From: Planctomycetota bacterium
GTDB taxonomy: Bacteria > Planctomycetota > GCA-2746535
Assembly: GCA_002746535.1 (NCBI GenBank)
Contig: NVWA01000020.1
Coordinates: 1-64,000 of the forward strand
Length of the DNA stretch: 64,000 nt
Reading direction: 5' to 3'
Shown: positions 35,201 through 44,700 of the stretch, one piece after another
Numbering within the stretch: the stretch's first letter is position 1
How the letters are laid out: every line of letters begins with the position of its first letter
The notes under the pieces: model-generated
The model's database searches: none
The model's input: the letters and a program-made list of their open reading frames with translations, nothing else
What the model was told of the DNA's origin: nothing
Translations under genes and position numbers: made by a program

Positions 35201-36080
35201 CTAAAAACTGAACACTTAAGGAAACAACCGAATCTTTCTCAACAGAAATTTTATAATAAGGTGAATTTTTGAACCCTGCTGCAGAGAAGGCGATATCACC
35301 AGAACCAATTGGAACATTTTTTATAATATGCAATCCTTTTTTTTCATCAAATATTGTGACATAAGGATTTAGCGTTGAGGTACGCCTCCATCGATTTCTA
35401 AGATTTCCTCGAACTAATACTGAAATATCTTCTATATATTTTTTGTTTTTATCAAAAGCATGTACCTCTAAAGTACCACCTTTATAAAGATATACTTTTT
35501 GCTGATTATCACCTTCACTTATATAGACCTGTTTTGAATATAGGGCAAATTCATTGGTCACTACATAAATTTGAACCGTCCCAACACTTGAAATAGAAAA
35601 ATTCGCATTTCCTTTTTCATCTAAAGAAGAGATATCTTTCATCTCGCCTTTACCATAAAATTTATATTGCAATGTAACCTCAATACTGTTTAAAGGTTTT
35701 CGAGTGATAGCATCAAATAATTGTAATTGAAGCTGAGCAAGTTTTTTTTGCTCTACCTTACTTATCTTTCTACCTTCTTCTTCGATAGAACCATCACCAA
35801 GACTTTGATCAATCGACAGTGTCAAGTTCTCAGATTTTGAGGACGATTTTTTTGCATTAGATTTAGTTTTAATCGCATTTCCAGCAATTCCTCTATCGTC
35901 AATAGTTTTTGAGATTCCAGAAACACCCGATTCTTTCTTTATGGTCTTGGTGCTTGATTTTTCGGAAAAAGGGTCGTTGGATGAGTTGATTTCATCAGGT
36001 TCGGCCATAACAAGCCAAAGTCCTAAACCACAGATTAACAACAATAAAAACAAACCTATAAAAGGTAATGCGCTCTTCAT
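32256..36080 (-). CDS. Membrane-anchored protein with tandem carboxypeptidase-regulatory-like (Ig-fold) domains
   Basis: 1,274 residues from the ATG at 36080, which GGGGAAGAGGGAG precedes; the longer frame starts with a TTG without support. One N-terminal TM helix (PFIGLFLLLLICGLGLWLVM) is followed by a Ser/Lys-rich linker. Then come about ten or more beta-sandwich modules of the CarboxypepD_reg/SpaA type, for example LQLFDAITRKPLNSIEVTLQ, GTLEVHAFDKNKKYIEDISV, VVKVVDKDNKILSNVRVTYT, DGTFNFGALEASSYSIKAYH, YRITVVNEKNDAPVAYTPVE and LEVSVVDESGKPINKVLATL. No catalytic domain is seen. A stalk or adhesive surface role is inferred. Confidence 0.8.
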   Translation of the reverse strand: MKSALPFIGLFLLLLICGLGLWLVMAEPDEINSSNDPFSEKSSTKTIKKESGVSGISKTIDDRGIAGNAIKTKSNAKKSSSKSENLTLSIDQSLGDGSIEEEGRKISKVEQKKLAQLQLQLFDAITRKPLNSIEVTLQYKFYGKGEMKDISSLDEKGNANFSISSVGTVQIYVVTNEFALYSKQVYISEGDNQQKVYLYKGGTLEVHAFDKNKKYIEDISVLVRGNLRNRWRRTSTLNPYVTIFDEKKGLHIIKNVPIGSGDIAFSAAGFKNSPYYKISVEKDSVVSLSVQFLENPIVSFRLINAQEKIGKISVTPQGQSRARGFNNLSGYRGRRGRRSFRSFDNTHQSPTEINVNNEGLFEYELLDKNTQQLEVYVEGYLPNRVTLVKDKTSYDISLEKGHAGVVKVVDKDNKILSNVRVTYTINKFKSFKDSDGNGTVKISGLNKNEKVNLSLSHANHLKKTFSWEFDYVNQNSTTVQMEDGKSISGKIFFGKAEVADARIQLFKDSSRYPHKTIRSSHDGTFNFGALEASSYSIKAYHGDYGVGASKSINFEKDKNAVDLFLVEEKSIQLKFVTNDDVVIPDFEVVLTSYMDPSYIVNCKSNEEGYCEVKNVVHGRYSIRTADPLKSIKSWRITVPTEKVLTLKVVDKDLKKLLITDSSGQIYNGPINLSMEIRRSTWPIDIVTNDNGEKFISLRNHRYMRDFSLLFESDGFALTRLGPYRKSSKIPDVVKVVLQEGENYRITVVNEKNDAPVAYTPVEIWQGRMKLQSLPTDQDGVVKFVHLASKFDIKVYAGGFAEYKHKFDGSVEKEFIVKLMRGGTLKGVYPMDEELSSARGYLRPSNKRVKIDADGNFEIGALKPGEYELSISRSLKNGKTETEKIPTKIIIVNEEIFYLDLNNFRKNQTTLDVRILKDGAAINERGFLRINDRSGKMVIGVNVNNGKHVVEHIYPGEYVLSFYYKGKELKRKITLTLDQENAIVVKVPQAILEVSVVDESGKPINKVLATLYPGEKYKIKETYMGQGRVTRGGKTTFSLMPDAPYYVIVEEDFRSNYLPQTYGPFTLSSSESKKVTITLSIARQLSKIKIVDEHNKPLKNVAFYFLDSNNNIFQRRDWKSADLFPYSNKKGFLPKNSWPHSTFQLFVNKEGYESKSVQILNTVSKNELIKIKLLKAASINIKIIDKFQLPISVGLLGADGKLLDLPTPLSFRKARKISTYIQNVSSGSVKFNNLGQGTYYIGYYWNGSTNLISKQGPISIRPAENASVNSNFIMP

Positions 36081-36223
36081 ACTCCCTCTTCCCCTTAATA
36101 ATCTCAATAAAACTTCAAATAGACCTATTTAACGAATAACCTAATAATGATATAGTACATTTATAAGATTTCTTCACTATTAACAAGCAGTCAATCATTA
36201 TATGATAGGCTAAGAATAACCCA

Positions 36224-38881
36224 TCATTGCCATTTATCTAATCGCGAAATTTGAAAATATTCTGATTCAATAATATTTCGAACATTCGCAGATAATAAGG
36301 TTTTTGCCCCTTCTTTATTTCGTGTATAACGCACTTCACATTTACCCATATATCTTAACCAGGCATTTGCAAAAATTTGAGCTAATTCCTTTTTGCCTCC
36401 AAACATAGACGGAACAGGTAATATCAAATCCTCATCATATTCCGATATGATCACATAACGCGGATTATGGACACCATTAATTAATTCGTAGAAACAATTC
36501 ACAAAAACAGACTTCTCATAAAATGTACCACCACGAATCCCATAACTATATAAATTATCTTTTAGAATAGATCTTTTTACTTTTAACTTAGTAGGTTTTG
36601 TTTCAGTAAAACCTGCATCAATCATAGCCTTTAACACCGTTAAGCCCAATTGATTCAAGCTACCATCTTTCTTCGAATGGGGGTAATATCTAAAATACTT
36701 TTGTATACATTTAAAACCTTGTATTAATAATAAAAGGGATCCTGAAAAAATAACTATAGTGGAAATCATTCCAGGCGACTTTTCAAAAATATAAAAACAA
36801 GCCAATGCAATCATTCCAAAACCAATTAGCGTATTAAAGAAATGCCCTTTAAGCTCCTTTTTTATAAAACCCTTTATTGATAAACTACGATTGGTTTGAA
36901 CAACGGGAATAAGCTCTCCGCCTTCTTGCCTCAACAATGCTTTATTCCATTGATCTTTTAAATACCGCACATCCGTAAATCTATGAGAAGTATCTAAATT
37001 AAAGGCTTCCATTGAAACAACTTCTCTTTCGCCAACAGATACATCCGGAAGGCCAATTCGATTAATGCCACTTTCTATATAATGACCTTGATAACCTAAT
37101 CCCGAAAATACCTGAAACCTTTGACAAAGCCTAATGTAATCCTTTGATTGACTCAAATCCTCATGGTGCAAAGCAATATGCCAAATGCTAGATATCTTTT
37201 CTCGGTGTTTTGAGTTCAAACGTATACCACGTCCTCGCATTTGGTTACTACTTACATAGCTCCCTACACACGAGGCTAAAACTATGGAATTAACAACTGG
37301 AGCATCCCACCCTTCACCGAGCAATGATCTTGTCGAAATTATTACGTGAATTAAACCTCTCGAAATCATTTTAGTATAAGCACCCACTAAGAGAGATGTT
37401 TCACCTTCAATTAAAACATAGTCTTCCAATAATTTAATTTCTTTTGTAACCATCTTAGTTGTATTACACATTTCCTTTAATGAACTCAGCAATGAATTAT
37501 GCAATATCTTGATGCGACCAGTTAGTAGGGCTAATGTGGGCTTATCCTCATCTTTAGCTCCTTTTACAATGTTTATAAATATCGAGCAAGCACCCAATTT
37601 TTCTTCTACAGAATTATCAAACAAAATATCATCAGCAATATAATCAGCAAGAATTGCTTGACGTAATTGATCTTTCCTAGCCAACCTTTCTAATAAATAT
37701 ATTTCCAGACAAGCATAAATCTTTGAGCCACTCATAGTTGTCATTTTTTCTAATGGTTTTGAGCTATTAAAATAAAATTTATTTTTCCATCGTAGGTCAG
37801 CATTACGTAACAACTTTATAGTCTCTTTTACCCAAACTTTTTCTTCGGCAGTGTGATTCTCTTTATAAGTCACTAAAAAATATTTTACTAAATGTTCAAA
37901 TTGAATAATGGTTAGAGGTTTGATCAAATCTCGCGGAACTTTAGTCACTCGCAATAAAGTCTTCGGCAAATCAATTTGAATCACATTAAGATAAGCAAAC
38001 AATGCCAAAACCAGGTCAGGCTCTTTGACCAATTCGGATTCATCGACAGTTTCGCTAACGACCCAAGTATGATTTAATATCATGCCTACAAAAATGGGGT
38101 CAAAACAAATTTCACCAAACCAAAGCTCAGCCATTTCATGATGTTTTTTTACTTTTTCTTTTTCAGTATATTGCAAGGCTACAAACCAAACATAATCCTG
38201 ATGAGGACACAACACATTAGCTTTTACTAATTCCGGCACACTAATTTCTTCATCAATGGGGCCACACAATGCTTCATAGCGCTCCCATTCAGCATAAGCG
38301 CCACCATACGGAGGAGTGCCGGTTAAACACAACAACATAACATCCTCTTTCTTTTCAAGAATTTTTGTTAAGACCTTCCACCATTCAGAGGTTAAATGAT
38401 GAGCTTCATCTAAAATCAAAAATTCAATTTCTTCATAATTTAAAAGGTCAGAAACCTTTTTATTGTCTACGGCATCCTTTGGTATTTCTTCGTCTTCATC
38501 AAAGTTGTCATCAACAATTTCTTCAACAACAGCATTACCTTTTGAATAAGCATGTAATGCTTGATATGTAATAGACGTAAAAAGTTTTGGCTCATCTAAA
38601 GATTTAGATATCCATCCCGTAGGAGTAGACTCTGTTATAAAATCCGACAATCGATCTACCCATTGATCTCGGATCACACGATTAGGAGAAAGCACCAAAG
38701 TTTTTCTTTGTAATTGTCGGAAGACATCGAGCCCCAAAGAAGTCTTACCTGCCCCTGGTGCTGCAACTAAATGAAGTTTCATATCTTCAAAATGATGCTT
38801 TAAGGCATTTAATACACGCTGCTGATAATCTCTCCATTCATATTTAAATTTTAAATTGTTAAATACTTCAGGTGAAACCAT
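36224..38881 (-). CDS. SF2 (DEAD/DEAH) helicase with a membrane hairpin near the C-terminus
   Basis: 885 residues from the ATG at 38881; the longer frame begins with 24 residues that do not look like the family. RecA1: Q-type entry YEWRDYQQRV, Walker A AAPGAGKTSLG (~40-50), motif II LILDEAHHL, motif III LTGTPP. RecA2: TRSLLGEGWDAP and QMRGRGIR (motifs V and VI). At ~678-715 two hydrophobic helices occur (FFNTLIGFGMIALACFYIF and ISTIVIFSGSLLLLIQGF), followed by ~165 more residues of mixed character ending SEYFQISRLDKW. A helicase with TM helices is unusual. It stands alone. A defence role is possible but unproven. Confidence 0.85.
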   Translation of the reverse strand: MVSPEVFNNLKFKYEWRDYQQRVLNALKHHFEDMKLHLVAAPGAGKTSLGLDVFRQLQRKTLVLSPNRVIRDQWVDRLSDFITESTPTGWISKSLDEPKLFTSITYQALHAYSKGNAVVEEIVDDNFDEDEEIPKDAVDNKKVSDLLNYEEIEFLILDEAHHLTSEWWKVLTKILEKKEDVMLLCLTGTPPYGGAYAEWERYEALCGPIDEEISVPELVKANVLCPHQDYVWFVALQYTEKEKVKKHHEMAELWFGEICFDPIFVGMILNHTWVVSETVDESELVKEPDLVLALFAYLNVIQIDLPKTLLRVTKVPRDLIKPLTIIQFEHLVKYFLVTYKENHTAEEKVWVKETIKLLRNADLRWKNKFYFNSSKPLEKMTTMSGSKIYACLEIYLLERLARKDQLRQAILADYIADDILFDNSVEEKLGACSIFINIVKGAKDEDKPTLALLTGRIKILHNSLLSSLKEMCNTTKMVTKEIKLLEDYVLIEGETSLLVGAYTKMISRGLIHVIISTRSLLGEGWDAPVVNSIVLASCVGSYVSSNQMRGRGIRLNSKHREKISSIWHIALHHEDLSQSKDYIRLCQRFQVFSGLGYQGHYIESGINRIGLPDVSVGEREVVSMEAFNLDTSHRFTDVRYLKDQWNKALLRQEGGELIPVVQTNRSLSIKGFIKKELKGHFFNTLIGFGMIALACFYIFEKSPGMISTIVIFSGSLLLLIQGFKCIQKYFRYYPHSKKDGSLNQLGLTVLKAMIDAGFTETKPTKLKVKRSILKDNLYSYGIRGGTFYEKSVFVNCFYELINGVHNPRYVIISEYDEDLILPVPSMFGGKKELAQIFANAWLRYMGKCEVRYTRNKEGAKTLLSANVRNIIESEYFQISRLDKWQ

Positions 38882-39251
38882 AAATAAAAACCAAATAGTA
38901 ACTTTTCTAAGATTATAGTATTCAATCGATAATTCGCAAAAGCTTAAAATCAAACAGGTAGGCTGTAGGTTGGGCTGAGTAATGCGAAGCCCAACATCTA
39001 AAAGATCCTTTTGTCTAAATTATATGATATAGAAATTACTTTTTAAATCAATATCACCTTGTGCAGAATGATTGTTCTTATGGGAAACGTTGGGCTTCGC
39101 ATTACTCAGCCCAACCTACAGCTAACGCCCAAATTTTACTAAGCTTACTGCTTTATTGAATCCTTGTTTAGGATTTTACCATCTGCCGGCGCTCTCAGCA
39201 ATTAAAACGATTTGTTTGATTTAAACGAGCTAGAAGCTTGTACTACTCTAA
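38882..39251. other. Gene-free gap containing a REP-like doublet
   Basis: Between the helicase start (38881) and the stop of the TIM-barrel gene (39252). It holds the paired elements at 38962-38995 and 39089-39122 and no ORF with coding character. Confidence 0.6.
38962..39122. repeat. REP-like doublet: 34-bp perfect inverted repeat, each arm a hairpin
   Basis: Arms 38962-38995 and 39089-39122 are exact reverse complements over 34 bp, separated by 93 bp. Each arm itself contains an 8-bp palindrome: GTTGGGCT and AGCCCAAC around an 11-base loop. The arrangement is that of a BIME/REP pair or a small MITE. No RAYT transposase gene lies in this window. Confidence 0.85.
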
Positions 39252-41246
39252 TCAAGTAAATTTAATTTGCACACAACTATATGTTTCAGGAGCATCGACT
39301 TTAACCGAGACAAATGTTTTTCCTATGGCAACATCAATTGATTCATTAATCCCTCTATCAGGGTTTACATATTTTGCGGTAGCTTTCTTCTTACCTTTGG
39401 GAAGAGCTACTTTCAAATACATATCCAACTCATCATCACCATTATTTAAAAAATGTACGTCCAACTCTTTATCTTTTTTAACCCAAATACCTTCAGGGAT
39501 AATACCTTTGGGTGCGCTAAGCTCATAACTTAATGGAATAACGGTCGCCTCTTTCAAAGCCTTTAATACTTCCATTTCATTTTTAACCGGCCGATAACCA
39601 TCCCCATGAATGGCATACCAATCAGAAATATCCCATTTCATATGCACGTCCAACTTAGGAATATAAACAAACTTACCTTTTCCGATTTTTGCTACTTCAT
39701 ATTCTCCTCTAGGGGCATGACCTAGGAATCTAGTCAATCCATGGGTAGGTTTTCTTTCTCGATACCAATGATTAAATTTGGCCGTATTTCCTGTCGCAAT
39801 AACCCCACCACCTTTTTTCATAAATTTTTCTAATGCATCCAACCACTTATCTGATAAGGCTTGCTGTTCACCTAAGACAATTACTTTATGGCGATCAAGC
39901 TGTTTAATGTTTTCATCAAAAATTATTCCAAAGGGAACATGGTTCATTATCAACGTTTGTTCTAGCGGAATTAAATTTTCATGCACTGTCGCACAATTAT
40001 AATTAACACTTGGGTACGATCGCAAAATTGCAACCTCATGTATATGCTCTTTATCCATTAATCGTTGTTGATTTTCCCTAAAATAATAGGCTGTCCGACT
40101 AACCAAAGGACAATCACCCATATCCCCTAGCCAACCATGGCCGGGAATAAACTTCTTGTAATTAAATACTTGATTCTCAGCACATTTGAAATCTGTTGAA
40201 AAATCACTCTCAATCGCCATATGATTTGAGTGAGCCGCTTTAAAAAATCTTATTTCAGATTTAAGAACGCCATCTTTATAACTAGGGCTGTAACCATCAA
40301 TACATGAAAAATCAAAAGCATCTGTAACGACACCATGATCAACACCATTATCAAAGCCTCTGTTATTCCCATGAATACCCTTGATATTCATACCGACGGC
40401 AATATTTTTTCGTTTCGAATATATATAGGCTTTCATTGTATCATAAAACTCTTTTAACATAGAGACACGATGATCGACCCAATCTTGAATGTGAGTTTCT
40501 TTGATGGCATCCAATCGCCATGGCTTATTAGCTTGACTCCATTGGGGGGCAGTCGCATTAGGATATTCTCTTACCCCATAACGCTCTTCACATTCATCCA
40601 AGGTATATTTTTTTCGGATCATATCATTCAAATGCTGAATACAATATTCACAGCGACAGCTTCTTGGTTCGTGCCTGAGTATCTGATTGTCAAAAAATAT
40701 CTCATCGGTTTCTACTTGATCAATAGCAATGTCTAATACTCGATACGTATATTTAACATATTCGGGATTATTCAAACAAGGGAAATAGCGAGCTAATTGA
40801 AAACTTGAATATGTACATTTTTGACCATCTTGACATTTACGGGCCCACTCTTTTGCTTCTGGAACTTCTTTATAAAAGTATTGGGTAAACATTGTTCCCC
40901 CAATATAGACAGAAGTCATTAGATTATTCTTATGAAGTAATTTTGAAAATCGAATGGCAGTTTCAATACCAGTTTTTTCAAAATCAATTCCGAAACCTTT
41001 AAAAAAATGGATTCGTTGCCTTAAGTGGATTCCCAATTCCTGCATGACTTTTGCATTCGAAGCGGAAAACATAATTTTGTAACTATCAGCTAATTCCTTG
41101 GTCCAGCTCCCACGAATCTTATGAAAATATATTGGCTCATGACTCGTTCTAACATATTTTTCCGCTAATTTACGTGCCTTAACCATATTTTTCTCATATG
41201 GTATTTTGGGATCACCTCTTAAATATTTTGGATTCTTAGTAGGCAT
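39252..41246 (-). CDS. GH42-like TIM-barrel protein with class I GATase-like (trimerisation) domain
   Basis: 664 residues, no signal peptide. N-terminal barrel (~40-380): KNNLMTSVYIGGTMF, VETDEIFFDNQILR, the Cys-rich SCRCEYCIQHL (possible metal site as in GH42), KNIAVGMNIKG, FDFSCIDGYSP and MAIESDFSTDFK. From ~430 a GATase-like domain: HKVIVLGEQQALSDKWLDAL and KKGGGVIATGNTAKF. The C-terminal beta domain is DVHFLNNGDDELDMYLKVAL. The order barrel/trimerisation/beta resembles beta-galactosidases of GH42 and related hypothetical glycosidases. The acid/base cannot be assigned with confidence. SD GAAAGGAA precedes the ATG. A partial palindrome upstream (41370) may control it. Confidence 0.72.
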   Translation of the reverse strand: MPTKNPKYLRGDPKIPYEKNMVKARKLAEKYVRTSHEPIYFHKIRGSWTKELADSYKIMFSASNAKVMQELGIHLRQRIHFFKGFGIDFEKTGIETAIRFSKLLHKNNLMTSVYIGGTMFTQYFYKEVPEAKEWARKCQDGQKCTYSSFQLARYFPCLNNPEYVKYTYRVLDIAIDQVETDEIFFDNQILRHEPRSCRCEYCIQHLNDMIRKKYTLDECEERYGVREYPNATAPQWSQANKPWRLDAIKETHIQDWVDHRVSMLKEFYDTMKAYIYSKRKNIAVGMNIKGIHGNNRGFDNGVDHGVVTDAFDFSCIDGYSPSYKDGVLKSEIRFFKAAHSNHMAIESDFSTDFKCAENQVFNYKKFIPGHGWLGDMGDCPLVSRTAYYFRENQQRLMDKEHIHEVAILRSYPSVNYNCATVHENLIPLEQTLIMNHVPFGIIFDENIKQLDRHKVIVLGEQQALSDKWLDALEKFMKKGGGVIATGNTAKFNHWYRERKPTHGLTRFLGHAPRGEYEVAKIGKGKFVYIPKLDVHMKWDISDWYAIHGDGYRPVKNEMEVLKALKEATVIPLSYELSAPKGIIPEGIWVKKDKELDVHFLNNGDDELDMYLKVALPKGKKKATAKYVNPDRGINESIDVAIGKTFVSVKVDAPETYSCVQIKFT

Positions 41247-41761
41247 GACATTCCTTTCAAAAATTATGGCGTCATTTTGGCTAAAAATGTAAATAATCTA
41301 GTCAAACAAATTTCAATCACTTTACAAATAGCATCTTTTAATGCTTTTTATTAACTTTAAAACGAGAGTATACCTGTATATGGTATTCAACAATATAAAA
41401 ACTAGTAATAAACACCGTATCAACGGAGAGAGTATAACGCATTAAAAGCTGATACAATTTACCCGAATTCAGTACAAGGTTCCTATTAAGAAGTCACTAA
41501 GCCTTGGTTGACAGGTGCTTAATCAAGCAGAATTATTTTTTTCGACAATACCCTTTAGTCGAGTGCAACAACAATAATCTTTAAAAGTTAGTAAGGAAGT
41601 TTCCCGAATTCAAGAATCTCTGAAAGTCAAAAAAAATAAAGAAATATAAGTTTTGCATGAATATTTGATTTTAAAAATGTCTTAAGTTTGATTTGAACTG
41701 CCAATAACTGTATCCTCCAGTTATCAAGTATTTTATTAACATTTATATAGAGGTGATTCCA
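41247..41761. other. Divergent intergenic region of the TIM-barrel gene and the giant lipoprotein
   Basis: About 515 bp without an ORF of coding character. It contains a LacI-operator-like imperfect palindrome (41370-41386) on the TIM-barrel side and a good SD (GAGGTGA, 41750-41756) for the lipoprotein. No convincing -35/-10 pair stands out. Confidence 0.5.
41370..41386. promoter_or_regulatory. Candidate operator upstream of the TIM-barrel gene
   Basis: ATACC-TGTATAT-GGTAT, 5-bp inverted arms, about 125 bp upstream of the ATG at 41246. Sequence and spacing are compatible with a LacI/GntR-type site; weak evidence. Confidence 0.25.
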
Positions 41762-44700
41762 ATGATGAATCCATTTAAATTTACCAAAAGCTTAGTCCTC
41801 ATGGCAGCTTTACTTTTCGCATTCGGTTGCGGAAGCGGAGGTGGTAGCTCATCTTCAAGTACAACTCCTGATACCACCATTCCAGATACTCCTGTTGTAA
41901 CCGTCGACGCTTCGTTGAGGGCCGTAACATCTGGGGATTTAGATTTAATTTTAACTGGTATTGCTTCATCTGGTAAAAAAAGCAAAAAGAGCCGAAAAGC
42001 AAAAACGACTCTAGATTCCACAAATTTTACAGACACCACTTGTCTTGTATTTGTTTCATTGCTTTCAGATCCAGATTACAAAGACCTTGTAGCAATTATC
42101 AAAACAGATAGTGCTGGTAAATTTGAAATCACCACTGATGATATTTTCGCCTATTTAAAAGTTCATTTTGCAGATGTAGGTGAAACTGCCGCATTTGCCG
42201 ATCTTGATCCAACAGATTCAGCAAACAAAGATCGAATTCTGGCAGCCTACCAAAAATTAGGCGTGTTGAGAATTACAGCATTTTATCAAGATGGTGATGA
42301 TATTGTTTCAATGGAATATCTTCAAGATGTTTCAACTGCTGACCCAACTATATTAGAAAAAGCTGACCCACGGGATCGAATTTTATTTCACTGGGTAGAA
42401 AAAATATTTGCTGACCTAGGTATCGTTCCCACTGAAGAACAATTTGCAGAATTAAAAATACAGATTGAAGCTTTAGCTTTAGAAATATTAAAAGATTTTG
42501 AGTTGCCAGAAGGAGTCACAGCAGCAGAATTTGCAACAGCATTCAAGAATGAAAATACATTGATTTTAACTGATGCTCAAAAAGCTCTGATCAAGGCTAT
42601 CTTAGCTTCATCAGAGTCACTTACTGATGCTGATAAGCAAAGTATTAAAGATTCAGCTGGTGCTACTCACCAAGCTGTTTCGGATCCACTTGCCAACGAA
42701 ATGAATCAAGATTTAACAGGCTTAATCAATAGCCTTGGAAATGAAATTCAACTTAAAATCGAAGCAGCCTTAAATGATTCAACCGGATCTTCCGTATTTA
42801 AAACATTATTATCAAGTGACGGAACAACACTCAACGTAGCTGATGACACGTTTAAAGCAAGTTTTGACTTTGATACTAAAAGAAAAGAAAGTCTAATGAG
42901 ATTCTTCATTGCGTTGGGTTTCCCCGTCGTAATTGAAGCGGACCCTACAGATAAAGATCCTTTGATCGCCATGGCTATGCCAATGCCAGCTAGTATCTCT
43001 GAAGATTTACTTCCTGGTAGTAAATACTTTGGAGACAGAAATATCAGAGCCTTTAAAGTCTCTGATTTAGCCGCCATGGTAACAACCGTCAATGCACTCT
43101 TTGCAAATCAAGCTGCTGTCGATGCCATTGCTATTACTCCTTTTGATCAGTTATCCGATACAGATTTTGCCAATTTAGAAAGATTAAAAATTGTTCATGA
43201 ATTTGCAAGAATGCTTAAAGATGGCCCACCATTGGTTTCCTTCGATTTAATCGGCCAAATAGCAGCAACAACAACAAAAGTAAAACTAAAAACAATCGCC
43301 TCAGTAATCACAGAATATTTTGTATGGAGAAAAGACTCTGTTGTTTTGATAGATGAAGGTGGTGTGAAAATTCCAGTATTTACTGGGGGTACTGTTCCTC
43401 CAGAAGGTGGCGACACTCCAAATGCTACAGAAATCTTACGAAAATTAAGCATCAAGTTATCAAGCACCCCATTAGAAGCCGTAAAAGATTTAACCGGTAG
43501 CGATGCTTTCATTTTACAATTCTTACCTCAGGCCATTGAAGAAGGCTTTCACAAAAGTCACGCAGCCAACACAGAGTTTAAATTTCCATCTTCTTTAGAA
43601 GAAGCTAGGCAACTTGTACTGCAAAGCTTTCATTTTAAAGGTGTAAGAAATGGAATCGGTAGAGGCTTAATTGCTGCTTTCCCACCTCCAAGTGCTACTG
43701 ACTCTTTATTTGGCACGTTACTTAGTGGTGAAACTGAATTAAATGCAAAATCAGCCATTTTCTTTATTAACTTTTTATTAGAATCTCAATTCTTAATTGA
43801 TTCTTCGTTAGGATTTATAAATTCAACAACATTAATTCCAAATTTTTCAAACATTAAATTTTTAGATGTAAAAGATTCATCTAATTTTTCATTAGCCAAG
43901 CTAGTAACCTCCTTATTAAAGATAACGGAGTTTACTGAATCAGCAAAATTTGCTACGGCAGTAGAAACTTTTAGAAATCTCTGCGAGCCAACAGGTAAAT
44001 TCGCAAGTTTATATAAACTACCTGAATTTGATGATTCAGTTCCTGACGACATCAATAAAAAATCTGCTGTAACCGTAGAAATGGATATTGAATTTTTCGA
44101 TGGTAGAACTGTCGCTGACATTACAACGTTAGTTACCATTCAAGCTATTTCTGTAACTTTTGGAGCAAATGGTCCGGAAGAAACAGGCGATGCACCAATT
44201 GCTGGTTCAATTACTGCTTCAGACAGCAACAATAATAAGTGGAAAGTTAGCTTTCCGGCTGTACCAAGTGATAAAGAATATTTTGTCTTTATAAAAGTTG
44301 AAGGCTATAAAAATAAACTACCTGAATTTTATTTTTATGCTGATGGCTTTGGCGATCCTTTAAATATTACTGATCACGAACCATTTATTATTCCTCCCGA
44401 TGAAGATTTTGGCGCTGTGCCTTGTGTAGGTTTAGCAGCTAATCAACACGTGCCAGGAACAAATACAAATGATTTAGAAGGACTTGATTTCAGTAATTTT
44501 GAACAAGGCCTACCATTTATTTTACCAATTTCAAAAGATGGTACTGAAGGAAGTCTAGATTTAAGATTTAAATATGATGGAAGTAAATTCTCTCTAGAAA
44601 CAACCTTCCCAGGACTAAACACCGGGGATTCAGCAACGAAAGCTTTAATTGCACCTTTACATGTTGACTGGACTGGTACAACTCCGGTAGTTAGTTTAAC

